A DNA stretch of 64,000 nt, taken from the NCBI RefSeq assembly GCF_026460985.1, contig NZ_JAPKNM010000064.1, positions 62,001-126,000 of the forward strand, given 5' to 3'. Every line of letters begins with the position of its first letter. Positions within the stretch are counted from its first letter, which is position 1. The translations under genes were made by a program, and so were the position numbers. Under the pieces are notes generated by a model, which saw only the letters and a program-made list of their open reading frames with translations, was not told where the DNA came from and searched no databases. Positions 29,172 through 38,364 of this stretch are shown here, one piece after another. This DNA comes from Sphingomonas sp. (GTDB lineage Bacteria > Pseudomonadota > Alphaproteobacteria > Sphingomonadales > Sphingomonadaceae).

Positions 29172-30053
29172 TCAGATCAGCCCGGCATGCGCCAGCGCGG
29201 CGTCGACCGCCGCGCGGCTGGCCTCCGACGCCTCGGTCATCGGGAGGCGGAGCTCGCCGGGGAAGCCGGGGCGGACCTTGCCGAGCGCGTACTTGACCGG
29301 GCCGGGCGAGGCATCTGTGAACATCGCGATGTGCAGGGGATAGAGCCGGTCGTGCAGCTCCAGCGCACGAACATTGTCGCCCAACGCCCAGGCGGCCTGA
29401 AACTCGGCGCACAGCCGCGGCGCGACATTGGCGGTGACCGAGATGCACCCCGTCCCGCCCATCGCGTTGAAGGCGAGCGCGGTCTCGTCATTGCCCGAGA
29501 GCTGGACGAAACCCGCGCCACAGCCGGCGCGCTGCTCGGAGACGCGGCCGAGTTGGCCGGTGGCATCCTTGACGCCGACGAACCGGTCGGGGAACGCCGC
29601 GACGATCCGCGCCATCGTCGCCGGCTGGATGTCGGTCACGGTACGGCCGGGGACGTTGTAGAGCACGATCGGCAGGTCGGTCGCGTTCGCCACCGCTTCG
29701 AAATGGCGGAAGATGCCTTCCTGGCTGGGGCGGTTGTAATAAGGCGGCACCATCAGCACCGCGTCGGCGCCCGAGGCCTTGGCGGCATGGACGTTGGCGA
29801 TCGCCACCCAGGTGTCGTTCGAGCCCGCGCCGGCGAGGATCTTCACCCTGCCCTTCGCCTGGTCCGCGCAGACGCGCACGACCTCGAAATGCTCGTCCTT
29901 GGTCAGCGTCGCCGCCTCGCCGGTGGTGCCGCACGGCACGAGCGCCGACGAACCTTCGGCAATCTGCCATTCAACAAGCGCGCGGTAATCTTCTTCGGCG
30001 AAGATGCCGTTACGGAACGGCGTGACGAGCGCGGGAATCGACCCGGAGAACAT
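29172..30053 (-). CDS. dapA: 4-hydroxy-tetrahydrodipicolinate synthase
   Basis: Protein of 293 residues in the lysine and diaminopimelate pathway; condenses pyruvate with aspartate semialdehyde. Class I aldolase barrel with GTTGEAATL, the Tyr in LYNVPGRTV and the Schiff-base Lys in VGVKDATG. It lies divergent from the lytic transglycosylase gene, with 59 bases between starts, so their promoters overlap; both products serve cell-wall metabolism. Confidence 0.96.
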   Translation of the reverse strand: MFSGSIPALVTPFRNGIFAEEDYRALVEWQIAEGSSALVPCGTTGEAATLTKDEHFEVVRVCADQAKGRVKILAGAGSNDTWVAIANVHAAKASGADAVLMVPPYYNRPSQEGIFRHFEAVANATDLPIVLYNVPGRTVTDIQPATMARIVAAFPDRFVGVKDATGQLGRVSEQRAGCGAGFVQLSGNDETALAFNAMGGTGCISVTANVAPRLCAEFQAAWALGDNVRALELHDRLYPLHIAMFTDASPGPVKYALGKVRPGFPGELRLPMTEASEASRAAVDAALAHAGLI

Positions 30054-30112
30054 GGCGTGAAAATCTTCCTCGAATCCCGAGATCGGGACTGGCAGATAGG
30101 CGGCGATTCCGT

Positions 30113-32131
30113 ATGATGTCCAGCATGCTCGGGTCTGTTATCAAGAGCGCAGTGCTGCTCGCTGGCGTATCGGGGGTCGCGGTTTCATCGCAACTCACGC
30201 AGGAACAAATCGGGTCGGTCGCCGGGGCGTTGCAGAACATGGCCTCGCCGGTGTCTCCGGCCTATGCCCAGTCGGACCCGGTCGCGACCGCGCTGACCGA
30301 GTGGAAGCGGCTCCAGCAGTCCGACAACTGGCCCTTCTCCGACTATGCCGATTTCATGCTCGCCCATCCAGGCTGGCCGGGCGAGACGAGCCGGCGCGCC
30401 GCGGCCGAGACCGTGCTCGACAGCGGAACCTGGGCGCCTGGGCTGGCGGTGCAGTTCTTCGAGCGCTTCCCGCCGCTCACCCCGGCAGGCCATCTGCGCT
30501 TCGCCGAGGCGCTGGCCGCCTCGGGCAGGCGCGCCGAGGCCAACGAGCAGGCGCGCAAGGCCTGGCGCGCGGGGACGCTGCGCCCCGCCGACGAGAGCAA
30601 GCTCATGGCTGGCTTCCTGCCGGCACTCACTCCCGCCGACCATGACGCGCGGGCCGACATGCTGCTGTGGAAGGGCGCGACCAGCGCGGCGACCCGGCAG
30701 CTCGCCTTCGTCTCGCCGGCCAAGCGTCCGATCTTCGAGGCGCGGATCGCGTTCCGGACCAAGGCACCGGACGCGGCGCTCAAGGGCGCGAACGCGATGG
30801 ACATCGGCCGCAGCGATCCCGGCTATCTCGCCGACCGCGCGCTTTGGCTGCGCGATTCCGGACAAAGCCCGGCGATGCGCTCCTATCTCGCCCAGCGGCC
30901 GCGGCTGACCGCCTATCCCGGCGATGCCGAGAAATGGTACGAAGTGCTGCTCACGGCGGCGCGCGGCGCCTCCTCGGACGGGCAGCACAGCCTTGCCTAC
31001 CAGATCGCGAGCCAGGTCGACGACGCCTTTCCCTCGACCACGGTCATCGCCGAGCTGCCGCTGGGCGAGCGCGACGACTATACCAGCCTGGCCTGGCTGG
31101 CAGGCACGACCGCCTATTACAATCTCGCCCGTCCGCGCGACGCGATCGGGATGTTCGAGCGCTATTCCAGGGGCTCGAAGACCCCGACGACCCAGTCCAA
31201 GGGGCTCTATTGGGCCGGCCGCGCGGCCGAGGCGGCGGGCGATCAGGTGGCGGCGCAAGACTATTTCACGCGCGCCGCGGGCTTCTCGGACCTCTATTAC
31301 GGCCAGCTCGCCGCCGAGCGGCTCGGCCGCCCGCTGAAGGGCCCGCCGCCGCTCGACACGCGGCTCGCCGATCCGGTGGCGCGCGACGCCTTCTACCGGC
31401 GCGAGACGGTGCGTGCGGCGCAGCTGCTCGGGAATATGGGCGACCGCGTCTCGCAGGGCCTGTTCATCCGCCAGATCGCGCGCGACGCGACCACCGACAG
31501 CGACCATGTCCTCGCCGCCGAGCTCAGCCGGACGATCGGCCGGCCCGATCTGGGGGTGATGGTGGGGCGCAGCGCGCTCGAGAACGGGCTGTCGGACTAT
31601 ACCGCGGCGGGCTTCCCCTCGGTGCGCGTCCCCGAATCCCAGCGCGATTACTGGACGATCGTCCACGCCATCGCGCGACAGGAGAGCCAGTTCGATCGCG
31701 CCGCGGTGAGCCATGCCGGCGCGCGCGGGCTGATGCAGCTGATGCCGGGCACCGCGGCCGAGACCGCGGGCAAATTGGGGCTCAGCTACAACCGGGATTC
31801 GCTGACCACCGATACCGACTACAATATCAAGCTCGGCTCGACCTATTTCCAGCGGATGTTCAACCTCTACGGCAGCTATCCGCTGGCGGTGGCGGCGTAC
31901 AATGCCGGCCCGGGCAACGTGAACAAATGGCTCCGCGCCAATGGCGATCCGCGGCTGCCGGGCGGCGACATGATCCGCTGGGTCGAGCAGATCCCGATCT
32001 TCGAGACCAAGAACTATGTCCAGCGCGTGCTGGAGAACGCCGTGGTCTACGATTTGATGAACCCCCAGCATGCCCGCTCGCGCGGGCCGGCGAACATGAG
32101 CTGGTATCTGGGGAAGAGCCGGCCGGGATGA
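30113..32131 (+). CDS. Soluble lytic murein transglycosylase
   Basis: Exported protein of 672 residues. A signal segment lies at about residues 6-26, then a long alpha-solenoid (about 60-490) like the U domain of Slt70, then a C-terminal SLT domain with the catalytic Glu in ARQESQFDRAAVS, followed by GARGLMQLMPGTA and VAAYNAGPGNVNKW. It cleaves peptidoglycan to anhydromuropeptides. It is not a lipoprotein. Divergent from dapA. Confidence 0.92.
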   Translation: MMSSMLGSVIKSAVLLAGVSGVAVSSQLTQEQIGSVAGALQNMASPVSPAYAQSDPVATALTEWKRLQQSDNWPFSDYADFMLAHPGWPGETSRRAAAETVLDSGTWAPGLAVQFFERFPPLTPAGHLRFAEALAASGRRAEANEQARKAWRAGTLRPADESKLMAGFLPALTPADHDARADMLLWKGATSAATRQLAFVSPAKRPIFEARIAFRTKAPDAALKGANAMDIGRSDPGYLADRALWLRDSGQSPAMRSYLAQRPRLTAYPGDAEKWYEVLLTAARGASSDGQHSLAYQIASQVDDAFPSTTVIAELPLGERDDYTSLAWLAGTTAYYNLARPRDAIGMFERYSRGSKTPTTQSKGLYWAGRAAEAAGDQVAAQDYFTRAAGFSDLYYGQLAAERLGRPLKGPPPLDTRLADPVARDAFYRRETVRAAQLLGNMGDRVSQGLFIRQIARDATTDSDHVLAAELSRTIGRPDLGVMVGRSALENGLSDYTAAGFPSVRVPESQRDYWTIVHAIARQESQFDRAAVSHAGARGLMQLMPGTAAETAGKLGLSYNRDSLTTDTDYNIKLGSTYFQRMFNLYGSYPLAVAAYNAGPGNVNKWLRANGDPRLPGGDMIRWVEQIPIFETKNYVQRVLENAVVYDLMNPQHARSRGPANMSWYLGKSRPG

Positions 32132-32140
32132 CCTTTTGAT

Positions 32141-32251
32141 CGTCATCCCCGCGAAAGCGGGGCCCCATCTCCGGCACCCTCCACGCGCAAAACCGCTGTA
32201 GTATTACATGGCCTCTGCACGAGATGGGTCCCCGCTTTCGCGGGGATGACG
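32141..32251. repeat. Interspersed palindrome, family B, 110-base unit
   Basis: Arms 32141-32171 and 32222-32251, each with CCCCGC-GAAA-GCGGGG and CGTCAT at the outer tip and CCCATCT inward. The unit has the same size and arrangement as 52378-52487. It starts 10 bases after the transglycosylase stop and could act as a transcription barrier. Confidence 0.85.
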
Positions 32252-32263
32252 TATGGACATCCG

Positions 32264-32740
32264 ATGGACCGCCCCAACTACATCACTCCCGCCGGCTACG
32301 CCGCGCTCCGCGCCGAGTATGACGCGCTGTTCGCGACCGAGCGGCCGCAACTGGTCGAGACGATCGCCTGGGCCGCGGGCAATGGCGACCGGTCGGAGAA
32401 CGGGGACTATATCTACGGCCGCAAGCGGCTGCGCGAGATCGACCGCCGGCTGGGCTGGCTGTCGAAGCGGATGAAGGCCGCCAAGGTGGTAGACCCCGCC
32501 GCGCAGGAGGACCGCAACCGGGTGTTCTTCGGCGCGACGGTGACGATCGCCGACGAGGACGACAACCAGCGCGAATTGACCCTGGTCGGCGACGACGAGA
32601 CCGATGCAGGCAAGGGGCTGATCGGCTGGAATGCCCCGCTCGCACGCGCGCTGCGCGGGGCCGGCATCGGCGACCTCAGGCGGGTCACCCTGCCCGGCGG
32701 CGAGCGCGAATATGAAGTGATCGCGGTCACTTACCCTTGA
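32264..32740 (+). CDS. greB: Transcription elongation factor GreB
   Basis: Protein of 158 residues, exactly the E. coli GreB length. The coiled-coil tip carries the acidic GDRSENGDYIYG motif that enters the RNA polymerase channel and stimulates cleavage of backtracked RNA; KRLREIDRR follows. The C-terminal FKBP-like domain is complete. Start MDRPNYITPAGY at ATG 32264; a start six codons earlier lies in the repeat unit. Confidence 0.93.
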   Translation: MDRPNYITPAGYAALRAEYDALFATERPQLVETIAWAAGNGDRSENGDYIYGRKRLREIDRRLGWLSKRMKAAKVVDPAAQEDRNRVFFGATVTIADEDDNQRELTLVGDDETDAGKGLIGWNAPLARALRGAGIGDLRRVTLPGGEREYEVIAVTYP

Positions 32741-32850
32741 ATCGTGCCCGGTATGCGGTGAATCGAATCGCCACACCCCTCCGCTTTCGACACACCGTGC
32801 TAGACTGTCGACGGGCCCCCAAGGTTCGGGGCCGGGTCAGCGTAGGGTTT

Positions 32851-33129
32851 ATGACGACACAGCGTATTCTGGTTTCCGGCCGCGTCCAGGGCGTCGGCTA
32901 TCGCGACTGGGTGGTGCGCACGGCGCAACGCACCGGCCTGACCGGCTGGGTGCGCAACGTGCGCGACGGGCGCGTGGAGATACTGGTCTCGGGCGACGAC
33001 GACAGCGTCGCGAAGCTGGTCGAGGGCTGCCACGAGGGGTCCCCGCTGGCGCGCGTCGACCATGTCGAGGCCTTCTCGGCCGAAGGCGAGCGGCAGACCA
33101 AGGGCTTCACCAAACGCTTCACCGCCTGA
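32851..33129 (+). CDS. Acylphosphatase
   Basis: Protein of 92 residues with the complete acylphosphatase signature: GRVQGVGYRDWV (phosphate loop with the catalytic Arg) and GWVRNVRDGRVE (catalytic Asn). It hydrolyses acyl phosphates. The start at ATG 32851 matches family length; a longer frame back to 32737 is not needed. Confidence 0.93.
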   Translation: MTTQRILVSGRVQGVGYRDWVVRTAQRTGLTGWVRNVRDGRVEILVSGDDDSVAKLVEGCHEGSPLARVDHVEAFSAEGERQTKGFTKRFTA

Positions 33130-33238
33130 ACGGGAAACGCAGGGTTTCATCGGCGCCGGTTGATTCCGGCACGCGGGCATGAAAGGTTCCGCCTTCGAAA
33201 CGGCGCGACCGAGCGCGCCGTTCAGACAGGAGGAATGC

Positions 33239-33619
33239 ATGCCCCTTCCCGCGAGTTGGTCCGGTCCCTTGCTGAGCGTGCTGCGCATCGTCACGGCGCT
33301 CGCCTTCATGCACCACGGCACGTCCAAGTTCTTCGGGCTGCCGCCCTTCCCCTATCCGCTGAATCCGCTGCTCTACGCGGCCGGCGGGATCGAGCTGGTG
33401 GGCGGCGCGCTACTGCTGATCGGGCTGTTCACGCGACCGGTGGCGTTCATCGCCTCGGGCATGTGCGCGGTCGGCTATTTCATGGCGCACGCCCCCAAGG
33501 GCTTCTATCCCTCGGTCAATGGCGGCGAGGCGATCCTGCTCTACGCCTTCATCTTCCTCTACCTCGCGGCCGCGGGCGCGGGTCCGTGGAGCGTCGACGC
33601 GGCGCGCAACCGCGGCTGA
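33239..33619 (+). CDS. DoxX family membrane protein
   Basis: Protein of 126 residues with four predicted membrane segments (about 10-28, 45-65, 70-90, 100-118) and the DoxX signature GLFTRPVAFIAS. Start ATG 33239 follows AGGAGG (33228-33233) at five bases. DoxX-type proteins are linked to redox and thiol stress, but no specific role can be given. Confidence 0.88.
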   Translation: MPLPASWSGPLLSVLRIVTALAFMHHGTSKFFGLPPFPYPLNPLLYAAGGIELVGGALLLIGLFTRPVAFIASGMCAVGYFMAHAPKGFYPSVNGGEAILLYAFIFLYLAAAGAGPWSVDAARNRG

Positions 33620-33627
33620 CGATCAGC

Positions 33628-33660
33628 TGCAGGAGGCGCGTTTCGCGACCGTCTCCTGCA
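33628..33660. terminator. Hairpin between convergent genes
   Basis: Eight-base stem TGCAGGAG (33628-33635) and CTCCTGCA (33653-33660). It lies between the DoxX stop and the stop of the convergent DUF3108-like gene. There is no T-run, so factor-independent termination is unsure. Confidence 0.5.
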
Positions 33661-33666
33661 CGCGGA

Positions 33667-34317
33667 TCATTGCGGGAAGCCGCTGCAATCGCCGCCTAGC
33701 CGCTGCGCGAAGCCGCCGCCGGCATAGCCGAGCTCGGCATGGTCCGCCTTGCCGATGAAGTAGCGGACCTTGCGCTGCCCGTCGGGGCTGGTCTCGACCA
33801 CCCAGGCGTCGCGATCGCCGACCTTCTCGCTGCCGACCACGTCGAGGCTGAAGCGGCCGAGGCCCTTGTCATATTGGTAGAAGGGGAGCTCGAAATGCGC
33901 GCCCTCCGCCAGCGGCAGCGCGGCGAAGGTGAGCCCCCAGAGATTGCCTTCCCAGACGGGGCCGGTCAGCGCGGTCTCTTGCGGAGCACCCCCTGCCCGG
34001 GTCGTGACGAGCTTGCCCGTCGCATAGGCGACGCGGACATGCTCGACGCCCGCCTTGCGGCTGTCGAAGGCGATCGGGGTGAGGTCCTTCCGGCGCAGCA
34101 CGAAATGATCGCGCAGGTCGAACTTGTCGCCGACGCGCTGGTGGATGACGACATCCCAGGCCGGCACGCCGTCCGCGGTCGTCGCCTTCACGGTCTGGAG
34201 CGTCGCGCCCATCACCGTCTCGCCGCGGGCGATGGCGTAGCAGACGGTGCCGGGCTGGAGGCGGGCGCCGTCGACGGCGGGGAGCGCGGCCTGTGCCGCC
34301 AGTGCAAGGAACAGCAT
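33667..34317 (-). CDS. Secreted protein, DUF3108-like
   Basis: Protein of 216 residues with a short signal peptide (MLFLALAAQAALPA). The mature part is beta-rich, with WDVVIHQRVGDKFDLRDHFVLR and WVVETSPDGQRKVRYFIGKADH, a pattern like DUF3108 periplasmic proteins in which a conversion of an intermediate to product is scored by repeated beta hairpins. Function unknown. A conserved Cys pair is absent; a single late Cys lies near the C-terminus. Confidence 0.6.
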   Translation of the reverse strand: MLFLALAAQAALPAVDGARLQPGTVCYAIARGETVMGATLQTVKATTADGVPAWDVVIHQRVGDKFDLRDHFVLRRKDLTPIAFDSRKAGVEHVRVAYATGKLVTTRAGGAPQETALTGPVWEGNLWGLTFAALPLAEGAHFELPFYQYDKGLGRFSLDVVGSEKVGDRDAWVVETSPDGQRKVRYFIGKADHAELGYAGGGFAQRLGGDCSGFPQ

Positions 34318-34358
34318 CGCTCCAGTCTAGCCGCGCCGGCGCGGCCGTCCAGCGTGTT

Positions 34359-34823
34359 TTACTCAGCTAACGCACTTTCCAGCGCCTTGCGCTGCGTCAC
34401 GACTTCGATGCCGCGGGCGTCGACCTCGAAACCCGCGACGTGGAAGCCGTGGCGGAGGTTGAGCAGGATCATCGCGTTGTTGGCGGCGCGGGTGCGGGTC
34501 TCGACGAAGCGATAACCGGCGACGGCGGCATGCGCGTGCTGGCGCCGCATCAGCTGCGAGGCCACACCCTGCCCGCGGAGGCGCGGATGCACGCCGCCGA
34601 GCCACGAATAGAGCAGCGCCTCGCCGCGTCGATAGCCGAGCTTGAACCCGACCCATTCGCCGCCCTCGATCGCCAGCCACAGATCCGGATCGGCGATATG
34701 GGGCAAGCGGCCGAGCAGATAATCGGGGTCGAACTCCGGGAACACCGCCTTGCAGAGCGCGAGCAGCGGATCGGCGGCGTCGCGGATCGGCCCCGTCCAG
34801 CGCTGATATTCGATATCGAGCAT
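34359..34823 (-). CDS. GNAT family N-acetyltransferase
   Basis: Protein of 154 residues. The acetyl-CoA loop is seen in VHPRLRGQGVASQLMRR (motif A, R-G-Q-G-V-A), followed by TRTRAANNAMILLNLRHGF (motif B). The substrate is unknown. The start MLDIEYQRW at 34823 is 37 bases downstream of the preceding minus-strand gene; the longer frame to 34976 runs into it and is rejected. Confidence 0.85.
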   Translation of the reverse strand: MLDIEYQRWTGPIRDAADPLLALCKAVFPEFDPDYLLGRLPHIADPDLWLAIEGGEWVGFKLGYRRGEALLYSWLGGVHPRLRGQGVASQLMRRQHAHAAVAGYRFVETRTRAANNAMILLNLRHGFHVAGFEVDARGIEVVTQRKALESALAE

Positions 34824-34860
34824 GTCGGTTTTGATAGACAGCGGACGGCACCGACAGAAG

Positions 34861-35622
34861 TCAGTTCTCGCCGCCGACGATCTCCTCCAGCAACTGGACG
34901 GTATTCGCGTCCGGCTCGCCCGCATAGGCCATGACCTGCTGGAGCGCCTTCTCGGCGGTCTGGCGGATCTTGGCATCGTCCTCGGGGCCGAGAAGGCGCG
35001 CCGCGTTCTTGAGCGCGAAGGCGGACTGGAAGAAGAGGAAGGGCGGATCGCTCTTGAACCGATCGAGCAGCCAGTCGAGGTCGAGCAGGTCGGGATCGAG
35101 CTGCATCATCGCGATCGCGGCCAGTCGCTCGCCGGGGGAGTCCGACGCCTTCAGCTCGCCGATCAGGTGCGACAGCGCCGGGCCGATGGTGCGCATCTTG
35201 ACGAGCATCTCGGTCATCGCACGCGAACGTTCGCGGCCCGAGGGCAAGGTCTTGCGCAGGATGTCGAACTCGAGCGAGAGCTGTTTGAGCTGCGCCCGGA
35301 GCGCCTGGTCGTCGAGCGCCCTGGCCGCGACCTGGACGCGCGTCGCCGAGCGGATCTGCTGGGGCGAGATCTTGCTGGGATCGGCCAGCGCCGCGTCGAC
35401 CAGCCCCTCGGTCTCCTTCTCCAGTTCGGCCTCGAACACGCCGAGCTTCACCTTGCGCATCCGCTTTACCAGCGCGGGCACATTCTCCGCCGCGAGCAGG
35501 ATCTGCGCGCGGAACAACAGGAACAGCACGATCAGCGAAACCGGCCAGACGATCGCGGCAATGAGCGCCGCGATCGCCGTGATGAGGGCCGCCAGTCCGG
35601 TCATATCCCCAACCCCGCTCAT
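34861..35622 (-). CDS. Membrane-anchored helical protein of unknown function
   Basis: Protein of 253 residues (or 247 if it starts at the second Met). One strong membrane segment at about residues 10-37, then a charged, almost wholly helical cytoplasmic or periplasmic part: KLGVFEAELEKETEGL, a basic stretch near 80-130 and HEAT-like leucine pairs to the end. No domain was recognised. It is the first of two minus-strand genes (a GNAT gene follows) and is divergent from a porin-like gene, whose start is 54 bases away. Confidence 0.65.
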   Translation of the reverse strand: MSGVGDMTGLAALITAIAALIAAIVWPVSLIVLFLLFRAQILLAAENVPALVKRMRKVKLGVFEAELEKETEGLVDAALADPSKISPQQIRSATRVQVAARALDDQALRAQLKQLSLEFDILRKTLPSGRERSRAMTEMLVKMRTIGPALSHLIGELKASDSPGERLAAIAMMQLDPDLLDLDWLLDRFKSDPPFLFFQSAFALKNAARLLGPEDDAKIRQTAEKALQQVMAYAGEPDANTVQLLEEIVGGEN

Positions 35623-35676
35623 GAGAGAGGCAGTCTACCCTTCCGCAGAAAGTATCGCGGCTTTGCCCGACCGTCT

Positions 35677-36489
35677 ATGAAGCATGGCATGAAGCGCTTC
35701 CTCACGCTCGCATGCGTCCTGTTCGCCGGAACCGGCGCCGCACAGGCGCAGGAGCTGAGGTCGCTCTGCCCCGACCGACCGGGGCTCGGCACGCCGGCAT
35801 GCACGGTCGATCGCGGGCATGTCGTCGCCGAGCTGGGCGTGGTCGACTGGTCGCTCGACCAGGACGACAGCACGCGCACCGACAGCTGGACGATGGGCGA
35901 CCTGCTGCTCCGCTACGGCGTGACCGGGGACATGGAGGTGCAGGTCGGCTGGACCGCGTTGGGCGCGGTCCGCGCGCGCGACAAGCTCGCCGGGACGATC
36001 AGCCATGGCTCTGGCATCGGCGACGTCACGCTCGCGGTACGTCGCAACCTCTCGCACCCGGACGGGTCGGGATTCTCGGCGGCGGTTATGCCCTATGTCA
36101 CGCTCCCCACCGGCGGCGCGACGATCGGCGCGGGCGACTGGGGAAGCGGGCTGATCGTGCCGCTCAGCTACAGCCTGAGCGATAGTTTCAGCATCGCGCT
36201 GACACCCGAAGTCGATGCCGCGGTCGATGCGGACCGGCGCGGGCGGCATCTCGCTTTCGGCGGCGTGATCGGGCTGGGTGCCCAGATCGGTGAGGCGGTG
36301 AGCGGCGCGCTCGAATTCCAGGCATTGCGCGACGAGGATCCGAGCGGCCACGCCACGAAGAAGCTGGCGAGCCTCTCCTTGGCCTGGCAGCCCAGGGGCG
36401 ACCTCCAGCTCGATGCGGGCGCAGTGGCCGGGCTGAACGCGGCGAGCCCCGACGTGGAGCTTTACGTGGGGATCACGCGGCGCTTCTAG
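35677..36489 (+). CDS. Outer-membrane transporter-like protein, MetA/phenol-pathway type
   Basis: Exported protein of 270 residues. A signal peptide (cleavage near GAAQAQ) is followed by repeated beta hairpins with GDVTLAVRRNL, VMPYVTLPTG and a terminal aromatic F (GITRRF), as in the outer membrane protein family annotated as MetA-pathway of phenol degradation transporters. This resembles an 8-14-strand barrel; substrate unknown. ATG 35677 or 35689 could start it. The frame stays open upstream to 34822 only because of high GC. Confidence 0.7.
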   Translation: MKHGMKRFLTLACVLFAGTGAAQAQELRSLCPDRPGLGTPACTVDRGHVVAELGVVDWSLDQDDSTRTDSWTMGDLLLRYGVTGDMEVQVGWTALGAVRARDKLAGTISHGSGIGDVTLAVRRNLSHPDGSGFSAAVMPYVTLPTGGATIGAGDWGSGLIVPLSYSLSDSFSIALTPEVDAAVDADRRGRHLAFGGVIGLGAQIGEAVSGALEFQALRDEDPSGHATKKLASLSLAWQPRGDLQLDAGAVAGLNAASPDVELYVGITRRF

Positions 36490-36491
36490 AA

Positions 36492-36525
36492 ACGCGCCCT
36501 TCCCGCTCCAGCGGCAAGGGCGCGT
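36492..36525. terminator. Bidirectional hairpin between convergent genes
   Basis: Ten-base stem ACGCGCCCTT (36492-36501) and AAGGGCGCGT (36516-36525), with a smaller hairpin possible in the loop. It lies between the porin-like gene stop and the ettA stop. Confidence 0.6.
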
Positions 36526-36532
36526 CAGACGA

Positions 36533-38212
36533 TCAGCGCGTCAGCTTTTTGTACGACAGCGCAGTCGGGCGGTCGGCGGCGTCGCCGAGGCGGCGGCGCT
36601 TGTCTTCCTCATAGGCTTCGAAATTGCCTTCGAACCATTCGACATGGCTGTTGCCCTCGAAGGCGAGGATGTGCGTGGCGAGACGATCGAGGAAGAAGCG
36701 GTCGTGGCTGATCACCACCGCGCAACCCGCGAAATTCTCGATAGCCTCTTCCAGCGCGCCCAAGGTCTCGACGTCGAGATCGTTGGTCGGCTCGTCGAGC
36801 AGCAGGACGTTGCCGCCGCGCTTGAGCATTTTCGCGATGTTCACGCGATTGCGCTCGCCGCCCGAGAGCTTGCCGACGTTCTTCTGCTGGTCCTGGCCCT
36901 TGAAATTGAACGCGCCGACATAGGCGCGAGTCGACTGGTCGTGGCCGTTGACCTTCATGTAATCGAGCCCGTCCGAGATCTCCTCCCAGACGTTCTTCGA
37001 CGGATCGAGGTGATCGCGGCTCTGGTCGACATAGCCGAGGCGCACCGTCGAGCCCATCTCGATCGTGCCGCTGTCCGGGGTCTCCTGGCCGGTGATCAGC
37101 TTGAACAAGGTCGACTTGCCGGCGCCGTTGGGGCCGATCACGCCGACGATGCCGCCGGCGGGGAGCATGAACGAGAGATTCTCGAACAGCAATTTGTCGC
37201 CATAGGCCTTGGAGATGTTCTCGACCTCGATCACCTTGCCGCCGAGGCGCTCGGGCACCTGGATGACGATCTGGGCCTTGCCCGGCGTGCGGTTCTGCTG
37301 CGCGGCGACGAGCTGGTCGAACTTGGCGATACGCGCCTTGGACTTGGTCTGGCGGCCCTTGGGTCCCTGCCGGATCCATTCGAGCTCGTCCTTGATCGCC
37401 TTCTGGCGCCCGGACTCCTCGCGCTCCTCCTGCTCGAGGCGCTTGGCCTTCTTCTCGAGATAGGTCGAGTAATTGCCCTCGTACGGGAAATACTTGCCGC
37501 GATCGATCTCGAGGATCCAGCCGACGACATTGTCGAGGAAGTAGCGGTCGTGGGTGATCATCAGCACCGCGCCGGCATATTCCTTGAGGTGGTTCTCGAG
37601 CCACTCGACGCTCTCGGCATCGAGGTGGTTGGTCGGTTCGTCGAGCAGCAGGATCGAGGGCTTCTGGATCAGCAGCCGGGTGAGCGCGATGCGACGCTTC
37701 TCGCCTCCCGACAGGTTCGTGACCGGCCAATCCGACGGCGGACAGCGCAGGGCTTCCATCGCGACCTCGAGCTGGTTGTCGAGCGTCCAGCCGTCGACCG
37801 CGTCGATCTTGGCCTGGAGATCGCCCATCTCCTCCATCAGCGCGTCGAAATCGGTGTCGTCCTTGGGATCGCCCATTTCCGCCGAGATCGCGTTGAAACG
37901 ATCGACCAGGTCGGCGGTCTGGCGCGCGCCTTCCTTGACGTTCTCGAGCACGGTCTTGGTCGGGTCGAGCTGGGGCTCCTGCTCCAGATAGCCGACGGTG
38001 ATGTTCTCGCCCGGCCATGCCTCGCCGGTGAAATCCTTGTCGACGCCGGCCATGATCTTCATCAGCGTCGACTTGCCGGCGCCGTTCGGGCCGACGATGC
38101 CGATCTTGGCGCCCTGATAGAATTGCAGGTTGATGTTGTTGAGCACCGGCTTGGGAGCGCCGGGGAAGGTCTTGGTCATGTCCTTCATCACGAAGGCGTA
38201 TTGGGCGGCCAC
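36533..38212 (-). CDS. ettA: Energy-dependent translational throttle EttA (ABC-F)
   Basis: Protein of 559 residues with two ABC ATPase cassettes and no membrane part. Walker A GPNGAGKST occurs twice, signatures LSGGEKRR and LSGGERNR, Walker B DEPTNHLD and DEPTNDLD. A charged linker between the cassettes (about 245-310) is the P-site tRNA motif. EttA binds the ribosomal E site and gates the first peptide bond when ATP is low. Family alignment (MAQY start) supports a GTG start at 38212 (VAAQYAFVMK); longer frames upstream are not conserved. Confidence 0.94.
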   Translation of the reverse strand: MAAQYAFVMKDMTKTFPGAPKPVLNNINLQFYQGAKIGIVGPNGAGKSTLMKIMAGVDKDFTGEAWPGENITVGYLEQEPQLDPTKTVLENVKEGARQTADLVDRFNAISAEMGDPKDDTDFDALMEEMGDLQAKIDAVDGWTLDNQLEVAMEALRCPPSDWPVTNLSGGEKRRIALTRLLIQKPSILLLDEPTNHLDAESVEWLENHLKEYAGAVLMITHDRYFLDNVVGWILEIDRGKYFPYEGNYSTYLEKKAKRLEQEEREESGRQKAIKDELEWIRQGPKGRQTKSKARIAKFDQLVAAQQNRTPGKAQIVIQVPERLGGKVIEVENISKAYGDKLLFENLSFMLPAGGIVGVIGPNGAGKSTLFKLITGQETPDSGTIEMGSTVRLGYVDQSRDHLDPSKNVWEEISDGLDYMKVNGHDQSTRAYVGAFNFKGQDQQKNVGKLSGGERNRVNIAKMLKRGGNVLLLDEPTNDLDVETLGALEEAIENFAGCAVVISHDRFFLDRLATHILAFEGNSHVEWFEGNFEAYEEDKRRRLGDAADRPTALSYKKLTR

Positions 38213-38364
38213 GGGGCTGGTCTCCGTTTCGAACTCTGGGATGCGGGAAGTTTGGCGGCGATGTAGCGAGCGGAGCGCCAAATGGCAACGCGGACCAGAT
38301 GGAAACAAAAGGGAAACACGCGAGGCATTGGCAAACGTTACGGGGGCGGTTAGCAACGCGCACC

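Noticed and set aside
34822..35676. In-frame upstream extension of the porin-like gene
   Set aside because: Open only because of high GC and lying opposite another gene; the signal peptide starts at 35677.
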